Assembly: GCF_019303535.1 (NCBI RefSeq)
Contig: NZ_JACCIU010000002.1
Coordinates: 1-64,000 of the forward strand
Source: Lactobacillus sp. Sy-1
GTDB lineage: Bacteria; Bacillota; Bacilli; Lactobacillales; Lactobacillaceae
Direction: 5' to 3'
DNA: 64,000 nt
In this document: one piece after another, positions 35,430 to 43,462 of the stretch
Numbering within the stretch: the stretch's first letter is position 1
How the letters are laid out: each line of letters starts with the position of its first letter
The notes under the pieces: generated by a model
What the model saw: the letters and a program-made list of their open reading frames with translations, nothing else
The model's database searches: none
Told to the model about the DNA's origin: nothing
Translations under genes and position numbers: made by a program

Positions 35430-35918
35430 TTATAATTCTGGTAGGTGATATTCATAACTATCATGCCATTCACCATCTAAAACCAATGTTGGAATGCCAC
35501 GTACTCCGGCCTTCCGCAACTCTGCGGTGGTCTGTTCGATATCCGCCTTTGAATTATGCTGAGTAACGTTATAATTTTTCGTCAAATAATCAGGAACTTG
35601 GTCTTCAGAACAGCGTTTAAATTGATTCTGATTCCTAACTAGTTCTTTTACAAAGTTAAATGCTGCTTCGGGCTGGCTAAAATCAACATATTGATGTGCA
35701 ATGTCACCGATTAGAAGGGCGGCTTTATCAACAGTCCAAAATTTAATGTGCAACCCTAGTTGTCCATCAGCAAGCGCGTTTTCAATGATTTTTGAATTCC
35801 GACTCCACCACTTTTTGCAATAACGACAACTGAGGTTCATCACAACCGTTAATTGGTGGGGCGCGTTACTAGCTCCTAAGTTCAAAGTATCATGATCATT
35901 CGTTAAAATTTCTGACAT
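35430..35918 (-). CDS. DsbA-like thioredoxin-fold protein
   Basis: A 162-residue cytoplasmic thioredoxin-fold protein with redox centre C31-R-Y-C34 and the cis-proline loop GIPTLVL near 145. The helical insertion between the two resembles DsbA/FrnE-type oxidoreductases. No signal peptide. It starts 12 bases after the Rossmann-fold gene and is cotranscribed with it. Confidence 0.82.
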   Translation of the reverse strand: MSEILTNDHDTLNLGASNAPHQLTVVMNLSCRYCKKWWSRNSKIIENALADGQLGLHIKFWTVDKAALLIGDIAHQYVDFSQPEAAFNFVKELVRNQNQFKRCSEDQVPDYLTKNYNVTQHNSKADIEQTTAELRKAGVRGIPTLVLDGEWHDSYEYHLPEL

Positions 35919-35930
35919 TTCCTGTTCCCC

Positions 35931-36578
35931 CTATTCTTCCGCAGTCGTAAACCTAGTGGTATGATGAGCTGGCTTTTCAATTTCATCAATGACTACCTTT
36001 GCCAAGGTTGAATAGGAAATTTGCGACTTTCCGGCTTGGTTCCGAAGGAGATGGTTATCCCCTAATTGATATTTAGTGACCGGGCCCTCGTAAACGTCCA
36101 TTGGTGACGAGATTCCTAACCAATTTACATTTTTAATGTCACGTAAGAAGAGGTATTCATTTAGCTGTTCCTCAAAGATTGGAAGGTATGGCTTCACCAT
36201 TGGCACCTTCCGCAGGTCTTGCATTACTAAGTGTTCAAACCCGTAACCAGTTAATAAACTACTGGCCCCTAGCATAAACACTAACTTGGGAGCATGCGTT
36301 TCCCGAAACATTGCAACTAACTTGGTGGCCAAGTCTACCTGCAAGTAAGCTTGCTCTGGCTTGGGGAGGTAGGCATCAACAATGACGTCGAACTGATCGA
36401 GTTGTTCCTTAATTAGCTCCATCGGATTCCCCGCAATTAACGGAGTCGTTTGACCAAATAACGAAATTGCTTTGTCTGCATCTTCATCAACGGCAGTCAT
36501 TTGGTTGCCAGTCATTACCCCCTGGCGCATAATTGCATTTCCAGTTAGCGTTGTTGCACCTAATACAGCAATTTTCAT
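35931..36578 (-). CDS. NAD(P)-binding Rossmann-fold protein (atypical SDR/NmrA-like)
   Basis: A 215-residue protein starting KIAVLGATTLTGNAI, a GxxxxTG dinucleotide-binding loop of NAD(P)H-binding epimerase-like proteins; the middle includes LVFMLGASSLL, the usual Ser strand. Catalytic Tyr-Lys are not evident. GAGGAG 8 bases upstream favours ATG 36578 over 36584. It is the first gene of a two-gene operon with the DsbA-like protein, suggesting a thiol or redox role. Confidence 0.75.
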   Translation of the reverse strand: MKIAVLGATTLTGNAIMRQGVMTGNQMTAVDEDADKAISLFGQTTPLIAGNPMELIKEQLDQFDVIVDAYLPKPEQAYLQVDLATKLVAMFRETHAPKLVFMLGASSLLTGYGFEHLVMQDLRKVPMVKPYLPIFEEQLNEYLFLRDIKNVNWLGISSPMDVYEGPVTKYQLGDNHLLRNQAGKSQISYSTLAKVVIDEIEKPAHHTTRFTTAEE

Positions 36579-36693
36579 TTTCATTTCTCCTCGCTCAAAT
36601 AGTCTAGTTACTATTCTAATGGTATCAAGGCCGATGGCAATTAAAACGCTTTAAAATAATAAATAACAAATTAGTTATAATTTGTTATTTATT

Positions 36694-36805
36694 ATATCTA
36701 ATATCTAATATCTTATATCTAATATCTTATATCTAATATCTTATATCTAATATCTTATATCTAATATCTTATATCTAATATCTTATATCTAATATCTTAT
36801 ATCTA
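36694..36805. repeat. Heptamer tandem array (16 copies of ATATCTW)
   Basis: Sixteen continuous 7-base units, ATATCTA and ATATCTT mostly alternating, fill the space between two minus-strand genes. This and the flanking AT-rich DNA explain the gene-free stretch 36579-36883. Confidence 0.95.
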
Positions 36806-36811
36806 ACCACT

Positions 36812-36843
36812 AAAAAGAACGGCTCCCTAATCGAGGCCGTTCT
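36812..36843 (-). terminator. Terminator of the Old Yellow Enzyme gene
   Basis: An AGAACGGC / GCCGTTCT stem with T run on the minus strand, between the stop at 36884 and the heptamer array. Confidence 0.85.
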
Positions 36844-36883
36844 CCGCCAATGTATACCGGTTAACCAGCATGCAGTAATATTT

Positions 36884-37918
36884 TTATTTTTGTCCGCGTT
36901 CATACGAAGCATTATAAGGCTTGAAATCATGATCATGCAGTTGCTTAGCAGCATCACTTAGCCAATTGGTATTTCTAAGCAACGCCCGGCCTTCCAAGAT
37001 TAAATCAGCCTGATGGTTTTGCAAAATGTACTCACATAACCCCGGATTGTCCAACAGGCCCACCGTAGAAACTGGGACTGAAACGGCTTGCTTCAATTCA
37101 GTAGCAAATGGGGTTTGGTAACCATCGTGAACTGGGAAATTGGGAGCAGCGTTAATTAATCCACCGGTTGAGACGTCAATTAAATCAACTCCGTCAGCCT
37201 CCAACCACTTTGCAACTTGTTTCCAATCGTCCAGCGAATTCTGCACCCCGGAATCATCATAGTCGGTTAGCGATAACCGAATCCAGAGCGAACCGTCGAA
37301 AACCGCCCGAACACTTGTAACCACTTCATGAACTAAGCGATAACGGTTTTCAAGTGAACCACCATATTGATCAGTCCGTTGGTTAGTAAGCGCCGATAGA
37401 AACTGGTCTAGCAAGTACCCATGGGCCCCGTGGATCTCAATCATGTCCACGCCAGCGCGCTTAGCCCGTTTAGCAGCACTTACGAAGGCATCCTTAACCG
37501 CTTGAATTTCAGATTCATTTAGTTCATGGGGCGTTGCGTAATCACTGCTAAATGGAATTGCACTGGGGGCTGAAACAATTTGTGCATTCTCAGCCTTTCT
37601 CCCTGCATGGTTCAACTGAACGCCGACCTTAGTGCCAAAGGAGTGGAGCATCGTAGTTAATTCAGTCAGCTTATCCGCCTGCTCATCGTTCCAAAGACCG
37701 AGGTCCCAATCTGAAATCCGGCCATCGGGTAGTACCGCAGTGGCTTCAGTTACTACCATCCCAACCTTAGCAAGGGCTCTAGCCCCATAGTGGGCAAAGT
37801 GAAACGGTTCTAAAACCCCGTCCTTCTTTTGAACTTCATACATGCACATTGGTGACATTACGACCCGATTATTAAGTTCTAGGTTCGCAATTTTTACTGG
37901 TGATAAAAGTAAGCTCAT
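36884..37918 (-). CDS. NADPH dehydrogenase, Old Yellow Enzyme family (YqjM/NamA-like)
   Basis: FMN enzyme of 344 residues that reduces activated C=C bonds of enones, quinones or nitro compounds. C25 in MSPMCMY corresponds to the redox-tuning Cys of YqjM. The segment HGAHGYLLDQFLS and the flanking QYGGSLENRYRL are the usual substrate and FMN motifs. It has its own terminator and a ribosome site, GAAAGGA. Confidence 0.93.
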   Translation of the reverse strand: MSLLLSPVKIANLELNNRVVMSPMCMYEVQKKDGVLEPFHFAHYGARALAKVGMVVTEATAVLPDGRISDWDLGLWNDEQADKLTELTTMLHSFGTKVGVQLNHAGRKAENAQIVSAPSAIPFSSDYATPHELNESEIQAVKDAFVSAAKRAKRAGVDMIEIHGAHGYLLDQFLSALTNQRTDQYGGSLENRYRLVHEVVTSVRAVFDGSLWIRLSLTDYDDSGVQNSLDDWKQVAKWLEADGVDLIDVSTGGLINAAPNFPVHDGYQTPFATELKQAVSVPVSTVGLLDNPGLCEYILQNHQADLILEGRALLRNTNWLSDAAKQLHDHDFKPYNASYERGQK

Positions 37919-37988
37919 TTAAATCAGTCCTTTCATTTACTTACTAAAGTATAGCAAGATTCATAAAAGCATTCCATTATTTACAACT

Positions 37989-38030
37989 ACAACTCAAAAA
38001 GCCAACCGAACGCTAAGTCGGCTGGCTCCC
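37989..38030 (-). terminator. Terminator of the PnuC gene
   Basis: An AGCCAACCGA / TCGGCTGGCT near-perfect hairpin directly downstream of the stop at 38039. Confidence 0.8.
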
Positions 38031-38038
38031 CTTTTAAA

Positions 38039-38725
38039 TTATTCCTTCCAAAATGCCAATCCAGAAATTGAATTAACAATGTAGTAAATATACTTTCCAA
38101 CGTTGGCAAAGTTGCCTTGAATTAAGGCTTTCATCAGTTGAACAACATTATACAGACTCCAAAATTGCCATTGAACCCTTAATTTTAAGGCGTTAAAAGC
38201 ATTCGCAATTAAGGAAAGTGCAAATACCAACACGGTTGTATAGAATAACCAATCATGCTGTGTAAAGGCAATTGCATTCGTGTAGTAGCTAAAGAGAAAC
38301 TCTGCAATCACCAAGCAGAATATTATAAGTAGCCCCTTGATTCCCCGTGGTGGCTTCCGAGCCTTATACCGATCAGAACTCATCCAGACTTTAATTGCCC
38401 AAGCCTGAATCACAAACGTTACTGGGTATGTAAAAATCGCACCCTTATTTCCCAAAAGGTAATCGATAGTCCCGCTCAAAATGACCCCGGCTAACCCAAT
38501 CCAGTTCCCTAGATTATTCATCCGCGCAGTAAGCCGGTCTGAATAAAGGGATAGCACCGATGATCCAGCACTAATTAAGCCAAACGGGACTAACGCACTG
38601 ATGCCACCCCAGTGGGTCACCTCGTCTAGGGTTTCAAATAAGTAACCAGAAAGAAAAGCACTGGCAACGACAATAAGCACCCCAACTAAGTCAAAGGCGC
38701 GTGATCTTGCAATCGCTCTTAACAT
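38039..38725 (-). CDS. pnuC: Nicotinamide riboside/mononucleotide transporter PnuC
   Basis: A 228-residue membrane protein with about seven hydrophobic segments that facilitates uptake of nicotinamide riboside for NAD synthesis. The terminal WSLYNVVQLMKALIQGN resembles the conserved WxxxNxxxxxxW region of PnuC. AGGAG 8-9 bases upstream selects ATG 38725; earlier ATGs at 38770 and 38734 are poorly placed. Confidence 0.85.
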   Translation of the reverse strand: MLRAIARSRAFDLVGVLIVVASAFLSGYLFETLDEVTHWGGISALVPFGLISAGSSVLSLYSDRLTARMNNLGNWIGLAGVILSGTIDYLLGNKGAIFTYPVTFVIQAWAIKVWMSSDRYKARKPPRGIKGLLIIFCLVIAEFLFSYYTNAIAFTQHDWLFYTTVLVFALSLIANAFNALKLRVQWQFWSLYNVVQLMKALIQGNFANVGKYIYYIVNSISGLAFWKE

Positions 38726-38892
38726 TTTAAACATCTCCTGTTGTTTTTTTAGAGCCGTATTCGGAAGCAACGCTCTTGATGGCTATTATAACGCGCTTAA
38801 TGCCGCATACAAAATTTTCAAAGCCCTTAATTGACGATCATCAAATTTATTGGTTAGATTAAAGTATCAAAATCAAAATGGAGCTGACTAGA

Positions 38893-39303
38893 ATGAAATT
38901 ACAGTTAAACATCCCTAAAACATTAATCCCTAAACTAGACGCGCCCCTCGCTGATATTCAAAGCGCCCCGCAAAATCAGCATCGTGAAATCGTTAGCATC
39001 ACTGCCGATAACGTGGACGACGCTAACTACATTGCGTGTGAAATCATTCCAGATTTAATTTGGTTGAGTCCAACCTATGAATGTCATGATTTCTATACCA
39101 TGTTAAACGTGAGTATGGACGAAACGATTGAAGATTGTGAAATCTACTTTCAAAGCGATGTTGAAGACTTCATTGATGGTGATAAAGATGAGCAGTTGTT
39201 CTATCACTATATGGACGAACGGGGATTGCTGGATGGTGATCTAACAGCATTCATTAATGAACAAATCATTCCACTTGGAGCGAGCATAAAATTTGTTGAA
39301 TAA
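38893..39303 (+). CDS. Hypothetical acidic cytoplasmic protein
   Basis: A 136-residue, strongly acidic protein (many Asp and Glu, for example DETIEDCEIYFQSDVEDFID) without membrane segments. No family recognised. GGAG (38880-38883) lies 9 bases before ATG 38893, preferred to the ATG at 38878. Monocistronic. Confidence 0.6.
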   Translation: MKLQLNIPKTLIPKLDAPLADIQSAPQNQHREIVSITADNVDDANYIACEIIPDLIWLSPTYECHDFYTMLNVSMDETIEDCEIYFQSDVEDFIDGDKDEQLFYHYMDERGLLDGDLTAFINEQIIPLGASIKFVE

Positions 39304-39326
39304 GCGGAAAGCAGCGTTCAACTAAT

Positions 39327-40064
39327 CTACTTGAGCATCTGAATTAATTGCTTTTCAAACAACGGCGCCAGCAGGTGGTTTCCCTTAATCGTTGGGTGGA
39401 GTAAGTCGGAATTTAAATAGCCATTCTGTAAGTCAGTCATCTTACTATTTAATGATTCATCGTTATATAGATCCAAAATCCTAAATTTCCACTTCTTTTG
39501 TAGTTCGTATCCCGATTGGACTAACTTTGCGTACTCCGGATGACGCGGATTAACACAGGTATAGACCAGTACTGGACAATCCCAATGATCGTGGACATAC
39601 CGGAAAATGGCTTCCATTGCCCCTAGCGTGGTTGCAGTGTTAAATGCGACAGTATCATAAGTCGCTGCAATCTGCCCTAACGGTTTATGTTGACTCCCGT
39701 CATTCGTTGATAACTGTAAAACAAATGCATCTAACGGTATTTGGGTGTCAATATTATTAATCAACCGATTTAAATATGTAGTTCTTGATGAACCGGCTAG
39801 TGTTGTGCCAGAAATGGCTTCTTTAACTGGTGAAATGCCATCGTTGCTAGCTAAAATATCGACAAACGAAACGTGATGTGACTTAAATCCCTTGGTTACC
39901 GATGAACCCAAAAATGCAATCCGCTTTCCATTTAAAATTGCAGCTCCAGGGGTTCGATCAAAGTGCATGGATTCATGATTGGCTAGTATTTTTTTGCGAG
40001 TAATGGGGTTACTACTAATTTGATCACTAATCAGACTCCAGATTCCACTTAACTGTGCATTCAA
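39327..40064 (-). CDS. SGNH/GDSL-family hydrolase
   Basis: A 245-residue esterase-like hydrolase: block I AFLGSSVTKG with the nucleophile Ser (about 50-59), block III LSTNDG, and block V DLLHPTIKG with the catalytic Asp and His. No signal peptide, so probably intracellular. Start TTG at 40064 with GGAAGTGG upstream. Substrate unknown. Confidence 0.85.
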   Translation of the reverse strand: MNAQLSGIWSLISDQISSNPITRKKILANHESMHFDRTPGAAILNGKRIAFLGSSVTKGFKSHHVSFVDILASNDGISPVKEAISGTTLAGSSRTTYLNRLINNIDTQIPLDAFVLQLSTNDGSQHKPLGQIAATYDTVAFNTATTLGAMEAIFRYVHDHWDCPVLVYTCVNPRHPEYAKLVQSGYELQKKWKFRILDLYNDESLNSKMTDLQNGYLNSDLLHPTIKGNHLLAPLFEKQLIQMLK

Positions 40065-40176
40065 AATTAACCACTTCCTATTGTTAGCTGATTATACGCT
40101 TTCTAAACTTGAATTAAAAAGGGGCCGCTTAAAAATAGTTGGATTCAGAATGTTTACTAAGTAATTCACCACCTTA

Positions 40177-40206
40177 TTGAAAACTTTGATTCAATTAATA
40201 TATAAT
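40177..40206 (+). promoter_or_regulatory. Promoter of the 40239 gene
   Basis: TTGAAA (40177-40182) and TATAAT (40201-40206) with an 18-base gap, 33 bases before the start. Confidence 0.6.
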
Positions 40207-40238
40207 AAAAGCATAATTAGGCACTGGGGGGATTTTGC

Positions 40239-40784
40239 ATGAAGGACATGCTCAAAATATTAAAGGAAGCCACGGACGCACTACAATATTTAAATTCAGA
40301 GGATGGTAAAAAGTTTGTAGCTGATCTCGATTTAAAATACTTAGCGGTTCTGAATCACCGCATCATAAAACTGGATGATGAAATGACCATTTCCAAGGTT
40401 GATATTGGCATCCAATTTGCTAATCGCGCGAGCATCGTTGACGTCCAACAGCTAACCCATGCCCAGGACGACATCTTAATGGCAATTGAGGACAAGGTCC
40501 ATGTAAAACCACATAATTACAGTAACTACACCTTCCAAAAGATTTCCAATGATTTACTGGAAAGATTAGAGCATGCCATCAAGACGTTCCAAAAAATCGT
40601 TATGGCCGAAAGAACCACGGGGATTGGCGCTTACATGCCAACCTATAACGAAGAGGTGCTGATGGATCTAAAGGATTTGGCAAAGACGCTCGCCAGTCAT
40701 CAAAAGCATTACTATTACTACTTCGAAACGTTTGAAAAGAAGATTGGATTTATTAAGAAGTCCGATTTACCAAATGATTTATAA
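40239..40784 (+). CDS. Hypothetical helical cytoplasmic protein
   Basis: A 181-residue soluble, apparently all-helical protein, with Tyr-rich HKHYYYYFETFE near the C-terminus. No family recognised. Monocistronic between its own promoter and a terminator at about 40790-40830. Confidence 0.6.
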   Translation: MKDMLKILKEATDALQYLNSEDGKKFVADLDLKYLAVLNHRIIKLDDEMTISKVDIGIQFANRASIVDVQQLTHAQDDILMAIEDKVHVKPHNYSNYTFQKISNDLLERLEHAIKTFQKIVMAERTTGIGAYMPTYNEEVLMDLKDLAKTLASHQKHYYYYFETFEKKIGFIKKSDLPNDL

Positions 40785-40789
40785 AATAC

Positions 40790-40830
40790 GAAAAAAGTCG
40801 TCCTCAGTTAAATTGAAGACGGCTTATTTT
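40790..40830 (+). terminator. Terminator of the 40239 gene
   Basis: AAAAAAGTCGTC and GACGGCTTATTTT pair around a 15-base loop directly after the stop. Confidence 0.65.
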
Positions 40831-40859
40831 AATGGTTATCCAGTTTGGTAAATTCGGCA

Positions 40860-41258
40860 TTAATTAATATCCTGCGAACTCAACGGGTCAACGTTTTTAT
40901 GCTCTGCAATTGCCTGTTCATAATCTTCAATTTTCTCATTTAAGAGTTTCAGGTTTTTTTCAGCCGCTTTTAGTCGTTGAACCGCACGGGTTTGTTCCCC
41001 CTTAATGATGGAGAGTCTTTCATCCATGCTATCAATTCCGACCTTACATAAATCAACGTATTGCTTAATTTGCTTAATTGACATTCCAGAATTGCGCAAC
41101 ATATCACAGACCCGAAGCCAATCTAAAGACTGTTCGTCAAATACCCGTTCATTCTGATCATTGCGTTTTACGTTTGGAATAAACCCTAAATTAGTGTAAT
41201 AACGGATCTCATGTTCTGACATTTGAAGCTCTTGTTCAACTTGTTCGATTGTTAACAA
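40860..41258 (-). CDS. MerR family transcriptional regulator (copy 1)
   Basis: A 132-residue regulator: N-terminal MerR helix-turn-helix (EHEIRYYTNLGFIPNVKR, about 15-32) and a coiled-coil dimerisation helix (about 75-115). The start is TTG at 41258 with AGGTG seven bases upstream. It is a paralogue of the regulator at 41962-42360, sharing RYYTNLG, GMSIKQIK and YVDLCKVGI blocks. It lacks Cys pairs typical of metal sensors. Confidence 0.92.
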   Translation of the reverse strand: MLTIEQVEQELQMSEHEIRYYTNLGFIPNVKRNDQNERVFDEQSLDWLRVCDMLRNSGMSIKQIKQYVDLCKVGIDSMDERLSIIKGEQTRAVQRLKAAEKNLKLLNEKIEDYEQAIAEHKNVDPLSSQDIN

Positions 41259-41333
41259 TATAAATCACCTACCCTTAATTTAATAGCCATTTATTAAGTA
41301 ATCTTACCATAATTGTAAATGCCATAGTATCAA

Positions 41334-41846
41334 TCAGTCCAGGTAATCAATCGAGTGAACATCATCCATTTTCCCCATGTACTGACCATTAAACCAGAGT
41401 TCTAGTTTTCCGAATGAATTGGCACTGCCGCTTAAGTTCTTGACCTCGAATCTTAACTTACTATTGCCGGGCTTATATGGCTTAATAATGTATTTACCAC
41501 CACCCAAGCGCTTATACTCAGGATAGGCCGTCCGCTGCGATTCTAATTTTTTACCAGCATCTTGTTTAACATATTTCTTATTTTTATTATAAAGCACCCG
41601 ATTATAAACAATGTTACCATGGTCGCCCTTGGAACCAGTGCTCCCTTCAACAGTAAGCACATTGCGATAGTACGCATACTTAGAATTATGTAATTTAATG
41701 AATGGGGTCCGGTGGCTATCAACCTGATGCGTAATTACCTCGGGAATCCCCTTTTGCCAAGTTGCTGCATTGACAGTAATTGAAAAGCTAGTGAATAGCA
41801 ACGCTGCACTAGTCCAAACCAACAATGATTTTTTAATATTTAACAT
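41334..41846 (-). CDS. Secreted protein, GIP-type small family, unknown function
   Basis: A 170-residue protein with signal peptide (cleavage near VNAAT, about 28). The mature start WQKGIPEVI resembles WKDGIPDGF and LHNGVPKKI of the secreted proteins at 62265 and 59523, so it belongs to a dispersed family. The remainder is beta-strand-rich (Lys/Tyr/Gly). It lies between two paralogous MerR genes. Confidence 0.7.
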   Translation of the reverse strand: MLNIKKSLLVWTSAALLFTSFSITVNAATWQKGIPEVITHQVDSHRTPFIKLHNSKYAYYRNVLTVEGSTGSKGDHGNIVYNRVLYNKNKKYVKQDAGKKLESQRTAYPEYKRLGGGKYIIKPYKPGNSKLRFEVKNLSGSANSFGKLELWFNGQYMGKMDDVHSIDYLD

Positions 41847-41961
41847 ATGATAGCTCCTCTATACAGTTTTAACTTTATTATATTCCCTCAGAATCGCAGC
41901 TTCAATTGTCAGGGGAATAAAAGAGGAAGTCCCCTACTTGTGGGAAGCTTCCTCTTCATGG

Positions 41962-42360
41962 TTAATCATTATTTTGTGGATTCAATGGATCAACATTCTC
42001 GTGGTTATGAATTGCCTGTTCGTAAACGTTGACCTTGGCATTCACGAACTGCAGATTTTGTTCAGCATCCTTGAGCCTTTGGATAGCTCGTTGCTGTTCA
42101 TTTTTCATGATTGCATATCTCTCATCGACGCTTTCAATGCCCACCTTGCATAAATCAACATAGCGCTTGATTTGCTTAATCGACATTCCGGTACTCCGGA
42201 GCATTTTGCAGCCCCGCAGCCACTCCAAAGAACTCTCATCAAAGATGCGTTCATTTTGCGCGTTCCGTTTCACATTGGGGACTAACCCCAAATTAGTATA
42301 ATAACGCACCGTATACTCTGAAATCTGTAGTTGTTGCGCAACCTTTTTAACCGTTAACAA
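41962..42360 (-). CDS. MerR family transcriptional regulator (copy 2)
   Basis: A 132-residue paralogue of the regulator at 40860-41258, with the helix-turn-helix YTVRYYTNLGLVPNVKR and a coiled-coil tail. Start TTG at 42360 behind a GGGGGGTT ribosome site. Directly downstream of the aldo/keto reductase gene (24 bases), so probably its regulator; MerR proteins next to aldo/keto reductases commonly respond to aldehydes or electrophiles. Confidence 0.92.
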   Translation of the reverse strand: MLTVKKVAQQLQISEYTVRYYTNLGLVPNVKRNAQNERIFDESSLEWLRGCKMLRSTGMSIKQIKRYVDLCKVGIESVDERYAIMKNEQQRAIQRLKDAEQNLQFVNAKVNVYEQAIHNHENVDPLNPQNND

Positions 42361-42384
42361 TGTTAACCCCCCACTTAATTTGAA

Positions 42385-43245
42385 CTATTTTTCAGGGACT
42401 GAGTTCACAATCCATTCAACAATTTTCGGATCATGGAGGTCCATGAATGAACTTTCGTTGGTATCTAATGCTTCAATTGACCTCATATCATCGGCAGTAA
42501 GCTCGAAGTCCCAAATATCAATGTTTTCCCTCATCCGTTCAATACTAGTCGACTTCGGAATAATGATAATGTCCTTTTGGACCAGGAAGCGCAAGGCCAC
42601 TTGAGAAGCAGTTTTACCATGCTTTTCACCAATTTCATTTAAAACTGGATTATTGAAAATATCATGCTTCCCGTTCGCAAATGGACCCCATGATTCTAGC
42701 TTAGTCCCGTACTTCTTAGTATACTCTTGCATCTCATTTTGTTGGAAGAAAACGTGGGTTTCCATTTGATCCACTGCGGGTTTGATGCGCGCAAAGTGTT
42801 GAATATCAATGTAACGGTCACTGTTGTAGTTCGAAATCCCAATCGCCCGAATTTTGCCCTCGTCGTACAGTGATTCTAGTGCCCGGTAGGAATCGTATGA
42901 ATCCCCAAATGGTTGGTGCAAGAGCACTAAATCAATGTAGTCGGTCCGCAAGTTCTTCATCGATGCTTCCAATGAAGCGCGGGTCTTGTCATAGCCAAAT
43001 TCAGTGATCCAGACCTTAGTGGTGATGAAGACATCCTTCCGGTCAACGTCGCTTTCCTCGATGGCAGCGCCAACCGCGTCTTCATTATTGTATTGTTGGG
43101 CAGTATCAATCGCCCGATAGCCAACTGATAAGGCATCCTTAACGGCTTGCTTACAGTTGTCAAAGCCTTCAATCCGATAAACTCCGAAGCCTTCTGCTGG
43201 CATTTCGACACCGTTGTTCAATTTAACGTTAGGTACATTAGTCAT
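42385..43245 (-). CDS. Aldo/keto reductase
   Basis: NADPH-dependent carbonyl reductase of 286 residues, (beta/alpha)8 fold. The catalytic tetrad is visible: Asp in YRAIDTAQQYNNE with Tyr following, Lys in FITTKVW, His in LLHQPFGD. Such enzymes reduce aldehydes, 2-keto esters or methylglyoxal. Operon with the MerR gene downstream. AAAGGAG precedes the ATG. Confidence 0.94.
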   Translation of the reverse strand: MTNVPNVKLNNGVEMPAEGFGVYRIEGFDNCKQAVKDALSVGYRAIDTAQQYNNEDAVGAAIEESDVDRKDVFITTKVWITEFGYDKTRASLEASMKNLRTDYIDLVLLHQPFGDSYDSYRALESLYDEGKIRAIGISNYNSDRYIDIQHFARIKPAVDQMETHVFFQQNEMQEYTKKYGTKLESWGPFANGKHDIFNNPVLNEIGEKHGKTASQVALRFLVQKDIIIIPKSTSIERMRENIDIWDFELTADDMRSIEALDTNESSFMDLHDPKIVEWIVNSVPEK

Positions 43246-43277
43246 GTAAAAAACTCCTTTATTTAAGTGTTGGGTCC

Positions 43278-43308
43278 ACTATAAAGGGTTGAGGTAGGTG
43301 TAAGGCAA
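43278..43308 (-). promoter_or_regulatory. MerR-type promoter of the aldo/keto reductase operon
   Basis: On the minus strand TTGCCT (43303-43308) and TATAGT (43278-43283) are separated by 19 bases, the lengthened spacer typical of promoters activated by MerR regulators. Confidence 0.55.
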
Positions 43309-43363
43309 GATAGAAGCTCACGGGAATAAAAATGACCTGTAATTATTGAAGTGAAGGCAATAA

Positions 43364-43402
43364 AATATGAAGGTTCCTCCACTAATAGGAACCTTCATAT
43401 TA
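43364..43402. terminator. Hairpin upstream of the Type ISP gene
   Basis: AATATGAAGGTTCCT and its complement with a short loop. It may insulate the restriction gene from transcription on either side. An ATG inside the left arm (43367) is not a credible start. Confidence 0.65.
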
Positions 43403-43462
43403 GTTAATGCAGAATGTATAATTGTAGTTAATATTAATATATTAATATTTAAGGAGAACAAG

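Noticed and set aside
31884-36805. The two tandem arrays as CRISPR repeats
   Set aside because: Units of 7-8 bases are directly adjacent with no spacers, and no cas gene is present in the window.
43367-43462. Start of the Type ISP protein at the upstream ATG (43367)
   Set aside because: That ATG lies inside a hairpin, gives hydrophobic residues not seen in LlaGI-like proteins, and lacks a ribosome site; AAGGAG precedes ATG 43463.
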